Source: Catenuloplanes atrovinosus (GTDB lineage: Bacteria; Actinomycetota; Actinomycetes; Mycobacteriales; Micromonosporaceae). From it: a DNA stretch of 64,000 nucleotides. Each line of letters begins with the position of its first letter. Position 1 is the first letter of the stretch. Made by a program: the position numbers and the translations under genes. The stretch covers positions 4,175,001-4,239,000 of the forward strand of contig NZ_JAVDYB010000001.1 in NCBI RefSeq assembly GCF_031458235.1, written 5' to 3'. This document shows positions 42,374 to 50,519 of the stretch, in pieces. The notes beneath the pieces are model-generated. The model saw only the letters and a list, made by a program, of their open reading frames with translations. It was not told the origin of the DNA and did not search any database.

Positions 42374-44182
42374 TCATTCCGGCGAGTGGTCCGACGAGTA
42401 GGGCGAACTGACGCCGGCGTACGCGAGGTGCATGATCATGCCGTTGGCGCCGTGCGAGAAGTTGTGGCAGTGGTCCATCCAGATGCCCGGGTTGTCCGCG
42501 ACGAACTCCACCTCGTACGCCTCGCCGGTGCCGACGTTGAGCGTGTCGGTCCACCATGGACTCCCGGAGACCGGCACGCCGTTGCGGGACAGCACCCGGA
42601 TCCGATGCCCGTGCAGGTGGAACGGATGATCGGCCACGCTGCGGCTGGCGATGCGCACCCGCACCCGGTCGCCGAGCGACACGTCCAGCGTCGGTACGGC
42701 CGGGTACAGCCGCCCGTTGATCAGGCTGCTCACGTAGGAGAACCGGCCCTGGCTGAACCCGAAGCCGTCGTCCAGCCGGAGGTCGAACGTCCGCTGGTAC
42801 GCGCCGTCCGGCCGGTCCGCGCCGGAGCCGTACGCCAGCGGGTCGAACAGCGCGCCGCCGGCCGGCGCGACCGGGTCACGCGCCCCCGGCAAGGCCAGCG
42901 TGAGCGTGGCGTCCGGGCTGCCGTCCACCGCGACGATCACCGCCTCGGCCGGCATGGTGAACGCCACGTCGTACCGTCCGCCCGCGGCCAGCGGCAGCCC
43001 GGTGCCCGCGCGCAGCTCGGTGGCGCCCTGGATCGCGTTGCCGTCCAGCGCCGCGACCCGGAACGGCACGCCGCCGACCCGGATCGTCTGCCGGTCCTCG
43101 GAGCTGTTGACCAGGCGCAGCAGCACGGTCGTGCCGGGCGCCGCGTCCTGCCGCGCCGGCCGGTCCGCCACGTCCAGCGCCGCCCCCTCCGTGCCCGGCC
43201 ACACGTGCGTGAACAGCGTCCGCTCCAGCGCCGCGACCGGCGCGGCCTCGTCGATGATCAGCGCGCCGAACAGTCCCTTCGCCACGTTCCGCGAGCCGTC
43301 CCGGTGCGTGTGGTACCAGTAGGTGCCGGCCCGGGTCGGCACGAACCGGTAGACGTGCCGCTGCCCCGGCGGCACCGCGTCCTGCGTCACGCCGGGCACG
43401 CCGTCCTCCGCGTTCGGCACGTCCACGCCGTGCCAGTGCAGCGTGACTCCCTCGGCGACGTCCGTGTTGACCAGCGTCACCTCGACCAGCTGGCCCTTTC
43501 GCGCACGCAGCTGCGGTCCCGGCGCGGCCCCGTTCACCGTGATCCCCTCGACGGTACGGCCGGAGGCCAGCGTGATCGCGCCGCGCGCGGCCGTGAGCGT
43601 GAACCGCACGTCCGCCGCCCGGTCGCGCGGCCCGGTGAGCCGGTCGACGCTCTGCTGCCCGCCCGCGTGCCGGTGCGCACCCTCCGCGGCCGCGTTCGCC
43701 CGCTCCGCCACCACCAGCGTCACGGCGGGCACCAGCAGCGCGACCGTGGCCAGCCACGGCAGCGCGGCCGGCCGCGACCCGGCCGCCCGCCGGCGGGTGA
43801 GCGGCACGGACAGCGCGGCGACCAGCACCAGCACCGCGACCGAACCGGCCAGCACCGCGGTCACGTCCCGCGGGCCGAACGGCACCAGCAGCCACCAGAC
43901 GGACAGCAGCACGCCGGCCGTGGCCACGTGCGCCGCGGTCCGGCCCGGCCGCCACAGCGCCCAGGCGACCGGCAGCACCGCCAGCGGCACCTGCACGGTC
44001 AGCCGCGAGTCCGCCAGCAGCACGCTGCCGGTCATCAGCGCCACGGCGACCGCCAGCCGCGACGCCACCACGGCGGCGACCACGCGGGCCCAGGTCCGGC
44101 CCGGCCGGAACCCGTAGACCGGCGCGACCGCGAGCGCCACCACCGCCAAGGTCAGGTCGACGAAAATCAGAATCCCGTACAC
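42374..44182 (-). CDS. Multicopper oxidase with N-terminal membrane domain
   Basis: A 602-aa protein. Residues 1 to about 190 carry several hydrophobic segments (for example VDLTLAVVALAVAPVYG and AVLAGSVAVLVLVAALSVPL), then a cupredoxin-type oxidase body. All copper-ligand motifs are present: HWHG, WYHTHRDG, HPFHLHGH and the type-1 site HCHNFSHGANGM. It should be an exported, membrane-anchored oxidase, possibly acting on copper or phenolic substrates. GTG 44182 is chosen because it begins the first membrane helix; the upstream frame is low-complexity and non-homologous. The family is known from actinomycete three-domain oxidases. The substrate is unknown. Confidence 0.88.
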   Translation of the reverse strand: MYGILIFVDLTLAVVALAVAPVYGFRPGRTWARVVAAVVASRLAVAVALMTGSVLLADSRLTVQVPLAVLPVAWALWRPGRTAAHVATAGVLLSVWWLLVPFGPRDVTAVLAGSVAVLVLVAALSVPLTRRRAAGSRPAALPWLATVALLVPAVTLVVAERANAAAEGAHRHAGGQQSVDRLTGPRDRAADVRFTLTAARGAITLASGRTVEGITVNGAAPGPQLRARKGQLVEVTLVNTDVAEGVTLHWHGVDVPNAEDGVPGVTQDAVPPGQRHVYRFVPTRAGTYWYHTHRDGSRNVAKGLFGALIIDEAAPVAALERTLFTHVWPGTEGAALDVADRPARQDAAPGTTVLLRLVNSSEDRQTIRVGGVPFRVAALDGNAIQGATELRAGTGLPLAAGGRYDVAFTMPAEAVIVAVDGSPDATLTLALPGARDPVAPAGGALFDPLAYGSGADRPDGAYQRTFDLRLDDGFGFSQGRFSYVSSLINGRLYPAVPTLDVSLGDRVRVRIASRSVADHPFHLHGHRIRVLSRNGVPVSGSPWWTDTLNVGTGEAYEVEFVADNPGIWMDHCHNFSHGANGMIMHLAYAGVSSPYSSDHSPE

Positions 44183-44300
44183 CGCACCACGGTGACCGCC
44201 GGGGCCGCTTCCCCGCGTCGGCAGTCGGTGCCTACCGCCGGATCTAGGCATCGACCGGCCCGCCCGGCCACGGAGGTGGCGGGACGGGCCGTCCGCGCGG

Positions 44301-45719
44301 TCAGCGGCCGTAGGTCTCCAGCAGCCGCAGCCAGATCTCGCTGACCGTGGGGTACGCCGGCACCGCGTGCCAGAGCCGGTCCAGCGGCACCTCACCGGCC
44401 ACCGCGATCGTCGCGGCGTGAATCAGCTCCGCGACGTCCGGCCCGGCCAGCGTGCACCCGACGATCACGTGCCGGTCCTCGTCCACCACCATCCGGGCGC
44501 GGCCCCGATAGCCGTCCGCGTGCAGCGAGGCGCCGGCGACCGCGCCCAGGTCGTAGTCCACGACCCGGGTCCGCAGCCCGGCCTCGTCCGCCGCGGCGGC
44601 GGTCAGGCCCACCGACGCGACCTCCGGCTCGGTGAACACCACCTGCGGCACCGCGCTCACGTCCGCGGTGGCGGCGTGCCGGCCCCAGCGGCCGTCCTCC
44701 ACGGGCTCGCCCTTCGCGCGCGCCACGATCACGTCGCCGGTCGCGCGGGCCTGGTACTTGCCCTGGTGGGTGAGGAGCACGCGCCGGTTCACGTCGCCGG
44801 CCGCGTACAGCCAGCCGCCGCCGTCGACCACCCGCATCGTCTCGTCGACCGTCAGCCAGGAGCCGGGCCGCAGCCCGATCCGGTCCAGGCCGACGTCCCA
44901 CGTGTTCGGCGTGCGCCCGACCGCGACCAGGACCTCGTCGGCCTCGATCTCCTCGCCACCGGCCAGCGTGATGCGTACGGTGCCGTCCGCGTCGCGGCGC
45001 ACCGCGGTCGCCTCGGCGCCCGTCCGCACCGACGCGCCGGCCTCCCGCAGCGCCTCGGCGACCAGCTCTCCGGCGAACGGCTCGGCCGCCGGCAGCACGC
45101 CGCCCCGGGCCAGCAGCGTCACCGCGCTGCCGAGCGCCGCGAACGCGGTGGCCATCTCCGACCCGACCACGCCGGCACCGATCACGGCGAGCCGGCCCGG
45201 CACCGCGCTCGCGGCGGCCGCCTCCCGGCTGGTCCACGGCGCGGACGCGCGCAGCCCGTCGATGTCCGGCACCAGCGCGCCGCTGCCGGTGGCGACGACC
45301 ACGGCGTGCCGGGCGGTCAGCGTGCTGATGACGCCGTCGTCGCCGGTCACCTCGACGACCTTGGCGGAGGCGATCCGGCCGTGGCCGCGGTGCAGCGCGA
45401 TCCCGGCCGACTCCAGCCAGGCGACCTGGCCGTCGTCCTTCCAGTGCGCGGCGAACTCGTCGCGCCGGCCGAGCACCGCGGCCACGTCCAGATCCCCGGT
45501 CGCCGCCTCCCGCGCGCCGGGCAGCCGACGGGCCGCCCGCAGCGCGGACGCGCTCCGCAGCAGCGCCTTGGTGGGCATGCAGGCCCAGTACGAGCACTCG
45601 CCGCCGACCAGCTCGCGCTCCACGATCGCGGCCGTCAGGCCGCCCTTGACGACGCGGTCGGCGACGTTCTCCCCGACCGGCCCGGCGCCGATGACGACGA
45701 CGTCGTAGGTGGTGTCCAT
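44301..45719 (-). CDS. Class I pyridine nucleotide-disulfide oxidoreductase
   Basis: A 472-aa FAD/NAD(P)H oxidoreductase of the lipoamide dehydrogenase/mercuric reductase family. It shows the FAD loop VVVIGAGPVGENVADR, the redox-active CSYWAC disulfide motif (GGECSYWACMPTKAL), the NAD loop LAVIGAGVVGSEMATAF, and the second FAD motif WLYAAGDVNRRVLLTHQGKYQ. The usual catalytic HPT near the C-terminus is YPT here (VPAYPTVSE), so the acid-base histidine is replaced. It is not a normal lipoamide dehydrogenase and its substrate is unknown. It lies 1 bp downstream of the HdeD-like gene and is probably co-transcribed with it under the TetR regulator. Confidence 0.88.
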   Translation of the reverse strand: MDTTYDVVVIGAGPVGENVADRVVKGGLTAAIVERELVGGECSYWACMPTKALLRSASALRAARRLPGAREAATGDLDVAAVLGRRDEFAAHWKDDGQVAWLESAGIALHRGHGRIASAKVVEVTGDDGVISTLTARHAVVVATGSGALVPDIDGLRASAPWTSREAAAASAVPGRLAVIGAGVVGSEMATAFAALGSAVTLLARGGVLPAAEPFAGELVAEALREAGASVRTGAEATAVRRDADGTVRITLAGGEEIEADEVLVAVGRTPNTWDVGLDRIGLRPGSWLTVDETMRVVDGGGWLYAAGDVNRRVLLTHQGKYQARATGDVIVARAKGEPVEDGRWGRHAATADVSAVPQVVFTEPEVASVGLTAAAADEAGLRTRVVDYDLGAVAGASLHADGYRGRARMVVDEDRHVIVGCTLAGPDVAELIHAATIAVAGEVPLDRLWHAVPAYPTVSEIWLRLLETYGR

Positions 45720-45720
45720 G

Positions 45721-46278
45721 TCACGCCTCCCGGGCGGCGCGGCCCAGCCGCAGGGCCGAGATGAGGAAGAAGACGCCGCCCGGGATGGCGTACCCGATCG
45801 CGTTGGTCAGCGTGATCCCGTCCTGGGCGGCCGACGCGATGAACGACGTACCGGCGAGCACGGAGATGGCGCCGCTGATGATCATCGGCCACTGGCCGCC
45901 CATCCGGCGCCGGGTGACGCCCACGATGAGCTGGAGCAGCCCGGCGACGACGGCCCACGCGCCCCAGACGCGCAGCACGGCCGGGATGCCGGAGGTGGTG
46001 GCGATCGCCACGCCGACCGCGGTGAGCAGGCTGATCGCGATGTTCGCGTAGAGCAGGACCGGCCGCCCGGTGGTACGCGACGCCCGCAGGTCGACCACGG
46101 CCGCGGCCACGTCGAACAGCGGGTAGAGCACGAGCAGCGCGATCGCGAGCGGGCCGAGGTTCGCCGCGGTGGTGAACATCGCGAGCGCCCAGACGATGGC
46201 GAAGGCGAAGCGGACGAAGTACAACCGCCGCAGGGTCGACGCGGTCCCAGCGACGCCGGGTGATGCAGTGGTGGTCAC
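45721..46278 (-). CDS. HdeD/DUF308-like membrane protein
   Basis: A 185-aa protein with about six hydrophobic helices and a polar N-terminus, resembling the HdeD/DUF308 family of small inner-membrane proteins. The GTG at 46278 follows AAGGATCC; an upstream in-frame start would run through the candidate operators. It is the first gene of a leftward pair with the disulfide oxidoreductase and divergent from the TetR gene. No specific function can be given. Confidence 0.75.
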   Translation of the reverse strand: MTTTASPGVAGTASTLRRLYFVRFAFAIVWALAMFTTAANLGPLAIALLVLYPLFDVAAAVVDLRASRTTGRPVLLYANIAISLLTAVGVAIATTSGIPAVLRVWGAWAVVAGLLQLIVGVTRRRMGGQWPMIISGAISVLAGTSFIASAAQDGITLTNAIGYAIPGGVFFLISALRLGRAAREA

Positions 46279-46318
46279 AGTGGATCCTTTCCAACGACCG
46301 GCTCGACCGGCACCAACA

Positions 46319-46416
46319 AGAACGAACGTTCTGTCACGCCGAAGCATGGACCGTCGCCGCCGCACTGTCAAGACCGAACGTTCTACCTACCTAACTCCGT
46401 GCGGAACGAACGTTCT
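46319..46416. promoter_or_regulatory. Three GAACGTTC-type operator boxes
   Basis: Boxes AGAACGAACGTTCT (46319-46332), AGACCGAACGTTCT (46371-46384) and GGAACGAACGTTCT (46403-46416) share the core GAACGTTCT. They fill the divergent promoter region between the membrane-protein gene and the TetR gene, the usual place for autorepression. Confidence 0.75.
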
Positions 46417-46434
46417 GTCCGCTACAGTCGGCAC

Positions 46435-47031
46435 ATGACGCACGGCGACCTCGCGACCCGGCCCTCGGAGGCACGGCTGCGGCTGCTCACCACGGCGACC
46501 CGGATCTTCTACGCCGAGGGCATCCACGCGGTCGGCGTCGACCGGATCACGGCCGAGGCCAAGGTGACCCGGGCCACCTTCTACCGGCACTTCCCGAGCA
46601 AGGAAGATCTGGTGCTGGCGTACCTGCGCGCGGTGCACCAGTTGGAGCGCGACCGGTTCGACGCGGCCGTCGCCGGCAACGCGTCACCGGGCGACGCACT
46701 GCTCGGCATCGCGGACGCGATCGCGGAGAGCATCCGGACGCCCGGCTTCCGCGGGTGCGCCTTCCTGAACGCCGCCGCGGAGTATCCCGCCGCCGACCAC
46801 CCCGTACACCGGGAGATCATCACCCATCGGCAGTGGTTCCTGGAGACCATCACGGCGCTGCTCGCGCGCGCCACGGACGAGCCGGCGGACCCGGCCGCGC
46901 GCCACTACGTGATGCTCCGCGACGGGGCCATGGCGGCCGGCTGCCTGTTCGACCCGAAGCTGGTGGCCGAGACGTTCCTGCACGGCGTCGAGGGCCTGGT
47001 CCGCATCCACACCGGCCGCCGGACCACCTGA
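46435..47031 (+). CDS. TetR-family regulator
   Basis: A 198-aa TetR regulator. The N-terminal helix-turn-helix is clear (LLTTATRIFYAEGIHAVGVD, then KVTRATFYRHFPSKEDLV), and the C-terminal ligand domain is of the TetR_C type. ATG 46435 is chosen because it lies just after the last operator box; the longer frame would include the box. It probably represses itself, the HdeD/oxidoreductase pair and the EthD-like gene, since the same 14-bp boxes occur in both promoters. The presence of a redox enzyme suggests sensing of a reactive or electrophilic compound. That is inference. Confidence 0.9.
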   Translation: MTHGDLATRPSEARLRLLTTATRIFYAEGIHAVGVDRITAEAKVTRATFYRHFPSKEDLVLAYLRAVHQLERDRFDAAVAGNASPGDALLGIADAIAESIRTPGFRGCAFLNAAAEYPAADHPVHREIITHRQWFLETITALLARATDEPADPAARHYVMLRDGAMAAGCLFDPKLVAETFLHGVEGLVRIHTGRRTT

Positions 47032-47037
47032 AACGGC

Positions 47038-47073
47038 ATCGGCGCCACGGGCCGGGTGGCCCGTGGCGCCGAT
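47038..47073. terminator. Hairpin between convergent genes
   Basis: ATCGGCGCCACGGGCC (47038-47053), loop GGGT, and the exact complement (47058-47073) form a 16-bp perfect stem between the TetR stop and the EthD-like stop. Confidence 0.85.
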
Positions 47074-47084
47074 CGGGCGATCCG

Positions 47085-47387
47085 CTAGCGCTCGATGTCC
47101 GAGAACAGCCCCTTGAACGGCACCCGCGTGCCGGCCAGCCCGCCGAAGACCTCGGCCGCCGCCGGGGTGGCCACCGCGGCGGACGCGTCCTCGTAGCTGT
47201 CGAAGTACAGGTCCAGCGTCCGGTACGCGGGCGTGGGCGTGCCGTCCTCCTTCGGCCACACCTTGGCCGACTCCAGTCGCAGCAGCCGCGGGAGCGTGGC
47301 CGCGGCGGCCCGCACCTCCGCGTAGGCCTTCTCGAACTCGTCCGGGTCCGCGGGGTTGTCGATGACCAGCGTGATCTTGGTGGGCAC
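47085..47387 (-). CDS. EthD-like dimeric alpha/beta-barrel protein
   Basis: A 100-aa protein (MPTKITLVIDNPADPDEFEK, RLLRLESAKVWPKEDG, YRTLDLYFDSYEDASAAV) with the ferredoxin-like alternation and spacing of EthD-family stress-responsive barrels. These usually dimerise and often accompany oxidative degradation enzymes. Its promoter has two of the GAACGTTC boxes, so it likely belongs to the regulon of the convergent TetR gene. Confidence 0.7.
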   Translation of the reverse strand: MPTKITLVIDNPADPDEFEKAYAEVRAAAATLPRLLRLESAKVWPKEDGTPTPAYRTLDLYFDSYEDASAAVATPAAAEVFGGLAGTRVPFKGLFSDIER

Positions 47388-47407
47388 GGGGCTCTCCTCG
47401 CTCAGGT

Positions 47408-47474
47408 GTAACGAACGTTCTATCCACCTGGAACGCTATCGAGCGCGGACCGCCCGGTCAAGACCGAACGTTCT
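47408..47474. promoter_or_regulatory. Two more GAACGTTC-type operator boxes
   Basis: GTAACGAACGTTCT (47408-47421) and AGACCGAACGTTCT (47461-47474) lie upstream of the EthD-like gene. The second is part of a longer stretch identical to the flank of the box at 46371 and overlaps the 3' end of the neighbouring dehydrogenase gene. Confidence 0.7.
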
Positions 47475-48354
47475 ACCTCTCCATCCGCTCCAGGTCGTCG
47501 AGGAGGCTCGGCCGCTTCGGCACCCAGTCCAATTCCTCGCGGGTACGCACGCCGGACGACGGCTGGTCGATCGCCATGATCGCGCCGATCGGGCCGTACG
47601 TCTCCGCGGGCACCGGCCGGACCGGCAGGCCCAGGCGGCGGCCGATGACCGTGGCGAGGTCGCGCACCCGGTCCCCCTCGTCGGCCACGGCGTGCCAGGC
47701 GCGGCCGGCCGGTGACCGCTCCAGCGCCAGCCGGAAGAGCACGGCCGCGTCGAGCACGTGCACCGCGGGCCAGCGCTGCTCGCCGTCGCCCGGGTAGCCG
47801 GACACGCCACTCTCCCGCGCGACGGCGGCCAGCATGGCCGCGAAGCCGCCGGGCCCACCGTGGTGCACGCTGCGCGGCAGCCGGACGGAGGAGGCGCGGA
47901 CCCCGCGCGCGGCCAGCGCCAGCGCGCCGGTGACCGCGACACCCCGGCCACCGACCGGCCCGTCCGTGGACGCGGGGTCGTCCTCGGTGGACACGCGGCC
48001 GGCCATGACCGGCGTGCCGGCCACGGTCACGAACGGCCGGTCACTGCCGATCAGGACCTCACCGAGGGCGGCGATCGCGGCGCTCTCCTCCGCGACCGCG
48101 CCGGCCAGCGCCTCCGCGGTGCTGAAGTCGTGGTGGAACGCCAGGTGGATGACGCCCTCGGCCCGCGCGGCGCCGGCGCGCAGGACGTCGAGGTCGGCGA
48201 GGCCGCCGCGCAGCGGCTCGGCGCCGGCCCGCTCGGCGGCCCGGGCGGACGCGTCGGAGCGGGCGAGGGCGAGGACGGTGTGGCCGTTGCCGAGCAGCTC
48301 GGCGACGACCGCGGACCCGATCGCGCCGGTGCCGCCGGTGACGAAGACGTGCAT
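47473..48354 (-). CDS. NAD-dependent epimerase/dehydratase family protein
   Basis: A 293-aa atypical extended SDR with the nucleotide loop MHVFVTGGTGAIGSAVVAEL and a C-terminal domain typical of epimerase-like proteins. The standard YxxxK catalytic motif is not obvious, as is common in the NmrA/atypical branch of this family. ATG 48354. It is divergent from a TetR gene with two perfect operator palindromes between them, so it is probably repressed by that regulator. The substrate is unknown. Confidence 0.8.
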   Translation of the reverse strand: MHVFVTGGTGAIGSAVVAELLGNGHTVLALARSDASARAAERAGAEPLRGGLADLDVLRAGAARAEGVIHLAFHHDFSTAEALAGAVAEESAAIAALGEVLIGSDRPFVTVAGTPVMAGRVSTEDDPASTDGPVGGRGVAVTGALALAARGVRASSVRLPRSVHHGGPGGFAAMLAAVARESGVSGYPGDGEQRWPAVHVLDAAVLFRLALERSPAGRAWHAVADEGDRVRDLATVIGRRLGLPVRPVPAETYGPIGAIMAIDQPSSGVRTREELDWVPKRPSLLDDLERMER

Positions 48355-48367
48355 GACTTCTCCCCAA

Positions 48368-48424
48368 GTGATGGGACTCTTGTCCCGTCACCGTAGCAGA
48401 GTGATGGGACCAAAGTCCCGTCAC
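48368..48424. promoter_or_regulatory. Two 24-bp TetR operator palindromes
   Basis: Site 1 (48368-48391) and site 2 (48401-48424) both read GTGATGGGAC-N4-GTCCCGTCAC. Their starts are 33 bp apart, about three helical turns, so two dimers would bind on the same face. They cover the whole divergent promoter between the epimerase-like gene and the TetR gene. Confidence 0.85.
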
Positions 48425-48437
48425 TATGATGGACCGC

Positions 48438-49016
48438 ATGGCACGGTGGGAGCCCGGCGCGCGCGAGCGCCTCGTCCTCGCGGCCGTCGACCTGTTCAAC
48501 GAGCAGGGCTACGACGCCACGACGGTGGTCCAGATCGCGGAGCGGGCCGGGGTCACCAAGAGCACGTTCTTCCGGCACTTCCCGGACAAGCGCAGCGTGC
48601 TCGCGGCCGGCCAGGAGACGCTGAGCCGCGCGTTCGCCGCCGGGATCGCCGAGGCCCCGGCCGGCGCCGGCCCGCTCGACGCCGTCGCCGCCGGCCTGGA
48701 GCGCGTCTCCGCCTCGATGGGCCCGCTCAACCGCGAGCTGGCGCCGCGCCTGCGGGCCGCCGTCGCCGCGAACGCCGAGCTGCAGGAGCACACCGCGCTC
48801 AAGACGGTCGGGCTGGCGGCCGCGGTGACGGCCGCCCTGGTCGCGCGCGGCGTGCCCGACCCGGTCGCGGCGCTCGCGGGCGAGCTGGGCACGCTCGCCT
48901 TCAAGCGCGGCTTCGCCGAGTGGTCCGAGGGCGACCGCGCCGCTCACGACGACCTGTCCCGCTACACGCTGGCCGCCCTCGCCGACCTGCGCGTCGCCAC
49001 CGCCGCGCTGGGCTGA
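48438..49016 (+). CDS. TetR-family regulator
   Basis: A 192-aa TetR regulator with the pattern MARWEPGARERLVLAAVDLF and helix-turn-helix AERAGVTKSTFFRHFPDKRSV. ATG 48438 is chosen because family members usually begin at M-x-RWEP; ATGs at 48426 and 48429 are also in frame. It should bind the two adjacent palindromes and repress itself and the divergent epimerase-like gene. The inducer is unknown. Confidence 0.9.
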   Translation: MARWEPGARERLVLAAVDLFNEQGYDATTVVQIAERAGVTKSTFFRHFPDKRSVLAAGQETLSRAFAAGIAEAPAGAGPLDAVAAGLERVSASMGPLNRELAPRLRAAVAANAELQEHTALKTVGLAAAVTAALVARGVPDPVAALAGELGTLAFKRGFAEWSEGDRAAHDDLSRYTLAALADLRVATAALG

Positions 49017-49077
49017 CCGCCCGATCGTCCATAGTGGTGGGAACGCATCAGTCCCGTCGCCCGTGGAGGACCGCGCA

Positions 49078-49374
49078 GTGACCGCCTACGTCATCATCGA
49101 TCTCGATGTCACCGATTCGGCCGGATTCCGCGAGTACGCCGAGGCCGTACTCCCGATGATCCGGCGCGCCGGGGGCCGCCCGCTGGTCTCCGACCGGCAG
49201 CCCGTGGTCCTGGAGGGCGACTGGACGCCGTCCACCGTGGTCATGTACGAGTTCCCGGACCGGGAGGCCGCGGAGCGCTTCTGGCACTCGCCGGAGTACC
49301 AGCCGCTCAAGGAGCTGCGCCGCCGGTACGCGACGGTCCGGGTCGTCGTCGCGGAGAACCCCCCGCGCCCGTGA
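49078..49374 (+). CDS. DUF1330 family protein
   Basis: A 98-aa dimeric alpha/beta-barrel protein of the DUF1330 type (AYVIIDLDVTDSAGFREY, GDWTPSTVVMYEFPDREAAERFW, SPEYQPLKELRR). GTG 49078 is chosen because GGAGG lies 8 nt upstream. It is convergent with the amidohydrolase gene, with only 6 bp between the stops. Function unknown. Confidence 0.85.
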   Translation: MTAYVIIDLDVTDSAGFREYAEAVLPMIRRAGGRPLVSDRQPVVLEGDWTPSTVVMYEFPDREAAERFWHSPEYQPLKELRRRYATVRVVVAENPPRP

Positions 49375-49380
49375 CGGCCG

Positions 49381-50445
49381 TCAGCCGCCGAACGGCACGC
49401 CGCCGCACCAGACGCGGACGACCCCGCGGGTGGCGCGGATGTCGGCCAGCGGGTCGCCGTCGATCAGCAGCAGGTCCGCGCGCAGGCCCGGGCGCACGGC
49501 GCCGCGGTCGGCGAGCCCGAAGTGGCGGGCCGGCAGCACCGTGGCCGCGCGCAGCGCCTCGGCGGGCGTGAGGCCGGCGTCGACGAGTAGCTCCAGCTCG
49601 CGGTGCATGCTCTCGCCGTGCGGCACCGGTGACGGGCTGCCGGGTGCGGCGTTCGCGTCGGTGCCGGCCAGGATCGGCACGCCGGCCCGGTGCAGCTCGC
49701 CGACGCCGCGGGCCGCGCCCGCGTACGCCTCGGCCCGGCCCAGCGCGCGGGCGAGCTCCTCCATTATGGTCAGCGTCGGCACCGCGACGCGCCCGTCCGC
49801 CGCCACCCGGGCCGCCGTCGCGCCGTCCAGCGGCGGGCCGAGCGGCACGTGCGTCACGACGTCCGCGCCGATGTCGAGGGCCAGCGCGTACGCGCCGGCC
49901 GAGGCGGCGTGCGCCACCACGATCCGGCCACGGGCGTGCGCGGCGGACACCACCGCCGTGGCCGCGGCGGGGTCGGGCCCGCCCTCACCCGGCGCCTCCA
50001 GCACGATCTTGATGTAGTCGGCGCCGTCCGCGAGCCGCGTCTCCACGTACCGCTCGGCATGATCCGGGTCCGTCAGGACCGCCTCCGCGGGCATTCCCAG
50101 GTGCGAGTGCGGCCCGGCCGGACCGATCACCGGCAGGCCCGCGCTGCGGAGGTCCGCCGTGCCGGGCACGCCGCGCAGCGACGCGGCCAGACCGGCCGGC
50201 CAGCTCGCCATGTCGAGCCCCGTGGTCACGCCGTGGGCCGCGAGCCGGTCCAGCGTCTCCCGCCCGTGCAGGTGCACGTGGGCGTCGATCAGGCCCGGCA
50301 GCAGCACCGCGCCGCCACCGTCGTAGGGCGCGGCGCCGGTCGGGTCGTCGCCGATCAGCCCGCCGTCGACGACCACGGTGCGCGGCTCGGTGAGGCGCTC
50401 GCCGTCGAAGACCCGGATGTTGGTGAGGGCGGTCCTGTCGCTCAT
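49381..50445 (-). CDS. Amidohydrolase family protein
   Basis: A 354-aa metal-dependent amidohydrolase (imidazolonepropionase/prolidase-like branch). It shows the metal-binding DAHVHLHG, the YIKIVLEAPGEGG segment that can supply a bridging lysine, VVAHAASAGAYALALD, GTDANAAPGSP for the last Asp, and the C-terminal PGLRADLLLIDGDPL. It is divergent from a TetR gene with a 24-bp palindrome between, so expression is probably substrate-induced. The cyclic amide or dipeptide substrate is unknown. Confidence 0.88.
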   Translation of the reverse strand: MSDRTALTNIRVFDGERLTEPRTVVVDGGLIGDDPTGAAPYDGGGAVLLPGLIDAHVHLHGRETLDRLAAHGVTTGLDMASWPAGLAASLRGVPGTADLRSAGLPVIGPAGPHSHLGMPAEAVLTDPDHAERYVETRLADGADYIKIVLEAPGEGGPDPAAATAVVSAAHARGRIVVAHAASAGAYALALDIGADVVTHVPLGPPLDGATAARVAADGRVAVPTLTIMEELARALGRAEAYAGAARGVGELHRAGVPILAGTDANAAPGSPSPVPHGESMHRELELLVDAGLTPAEALRAATVLPARHFGLADRGAVRPGLRADLLLIDGDPLADIRATRGVVRVWCGGVPFGG

Positions 50446-50457
50446 GCGCGCTCCCCG

Positions 50458-50481
50458 TTAAGAGACGAATTTGTTCCTTAA
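50458..50481. promoter_or_regulatory. Candidate TetR operator
   Basis: A 24-bp imperfect palindrome with arms TTAAGAGACGAA and TTTGTTCCTTAA (9 of 12 pairs match), 12 bp upstream of the amidohydrolase start and 38 bp upstream of the TetR start. Confidence 0.6.
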
Positions 50482-50519
50482 TGTAGGCCATCCGCCCGCC
50501 GGGCGCTATACAGGACCTC

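Noticed and set aside
40502-44344. A long plus-strand frame spanning the chitinase and multicopper oxidase region
   Set aside because: It is out of frame with the chitinase on the same strand and antisense to the oxidase. The composition is typical of shadow frames.
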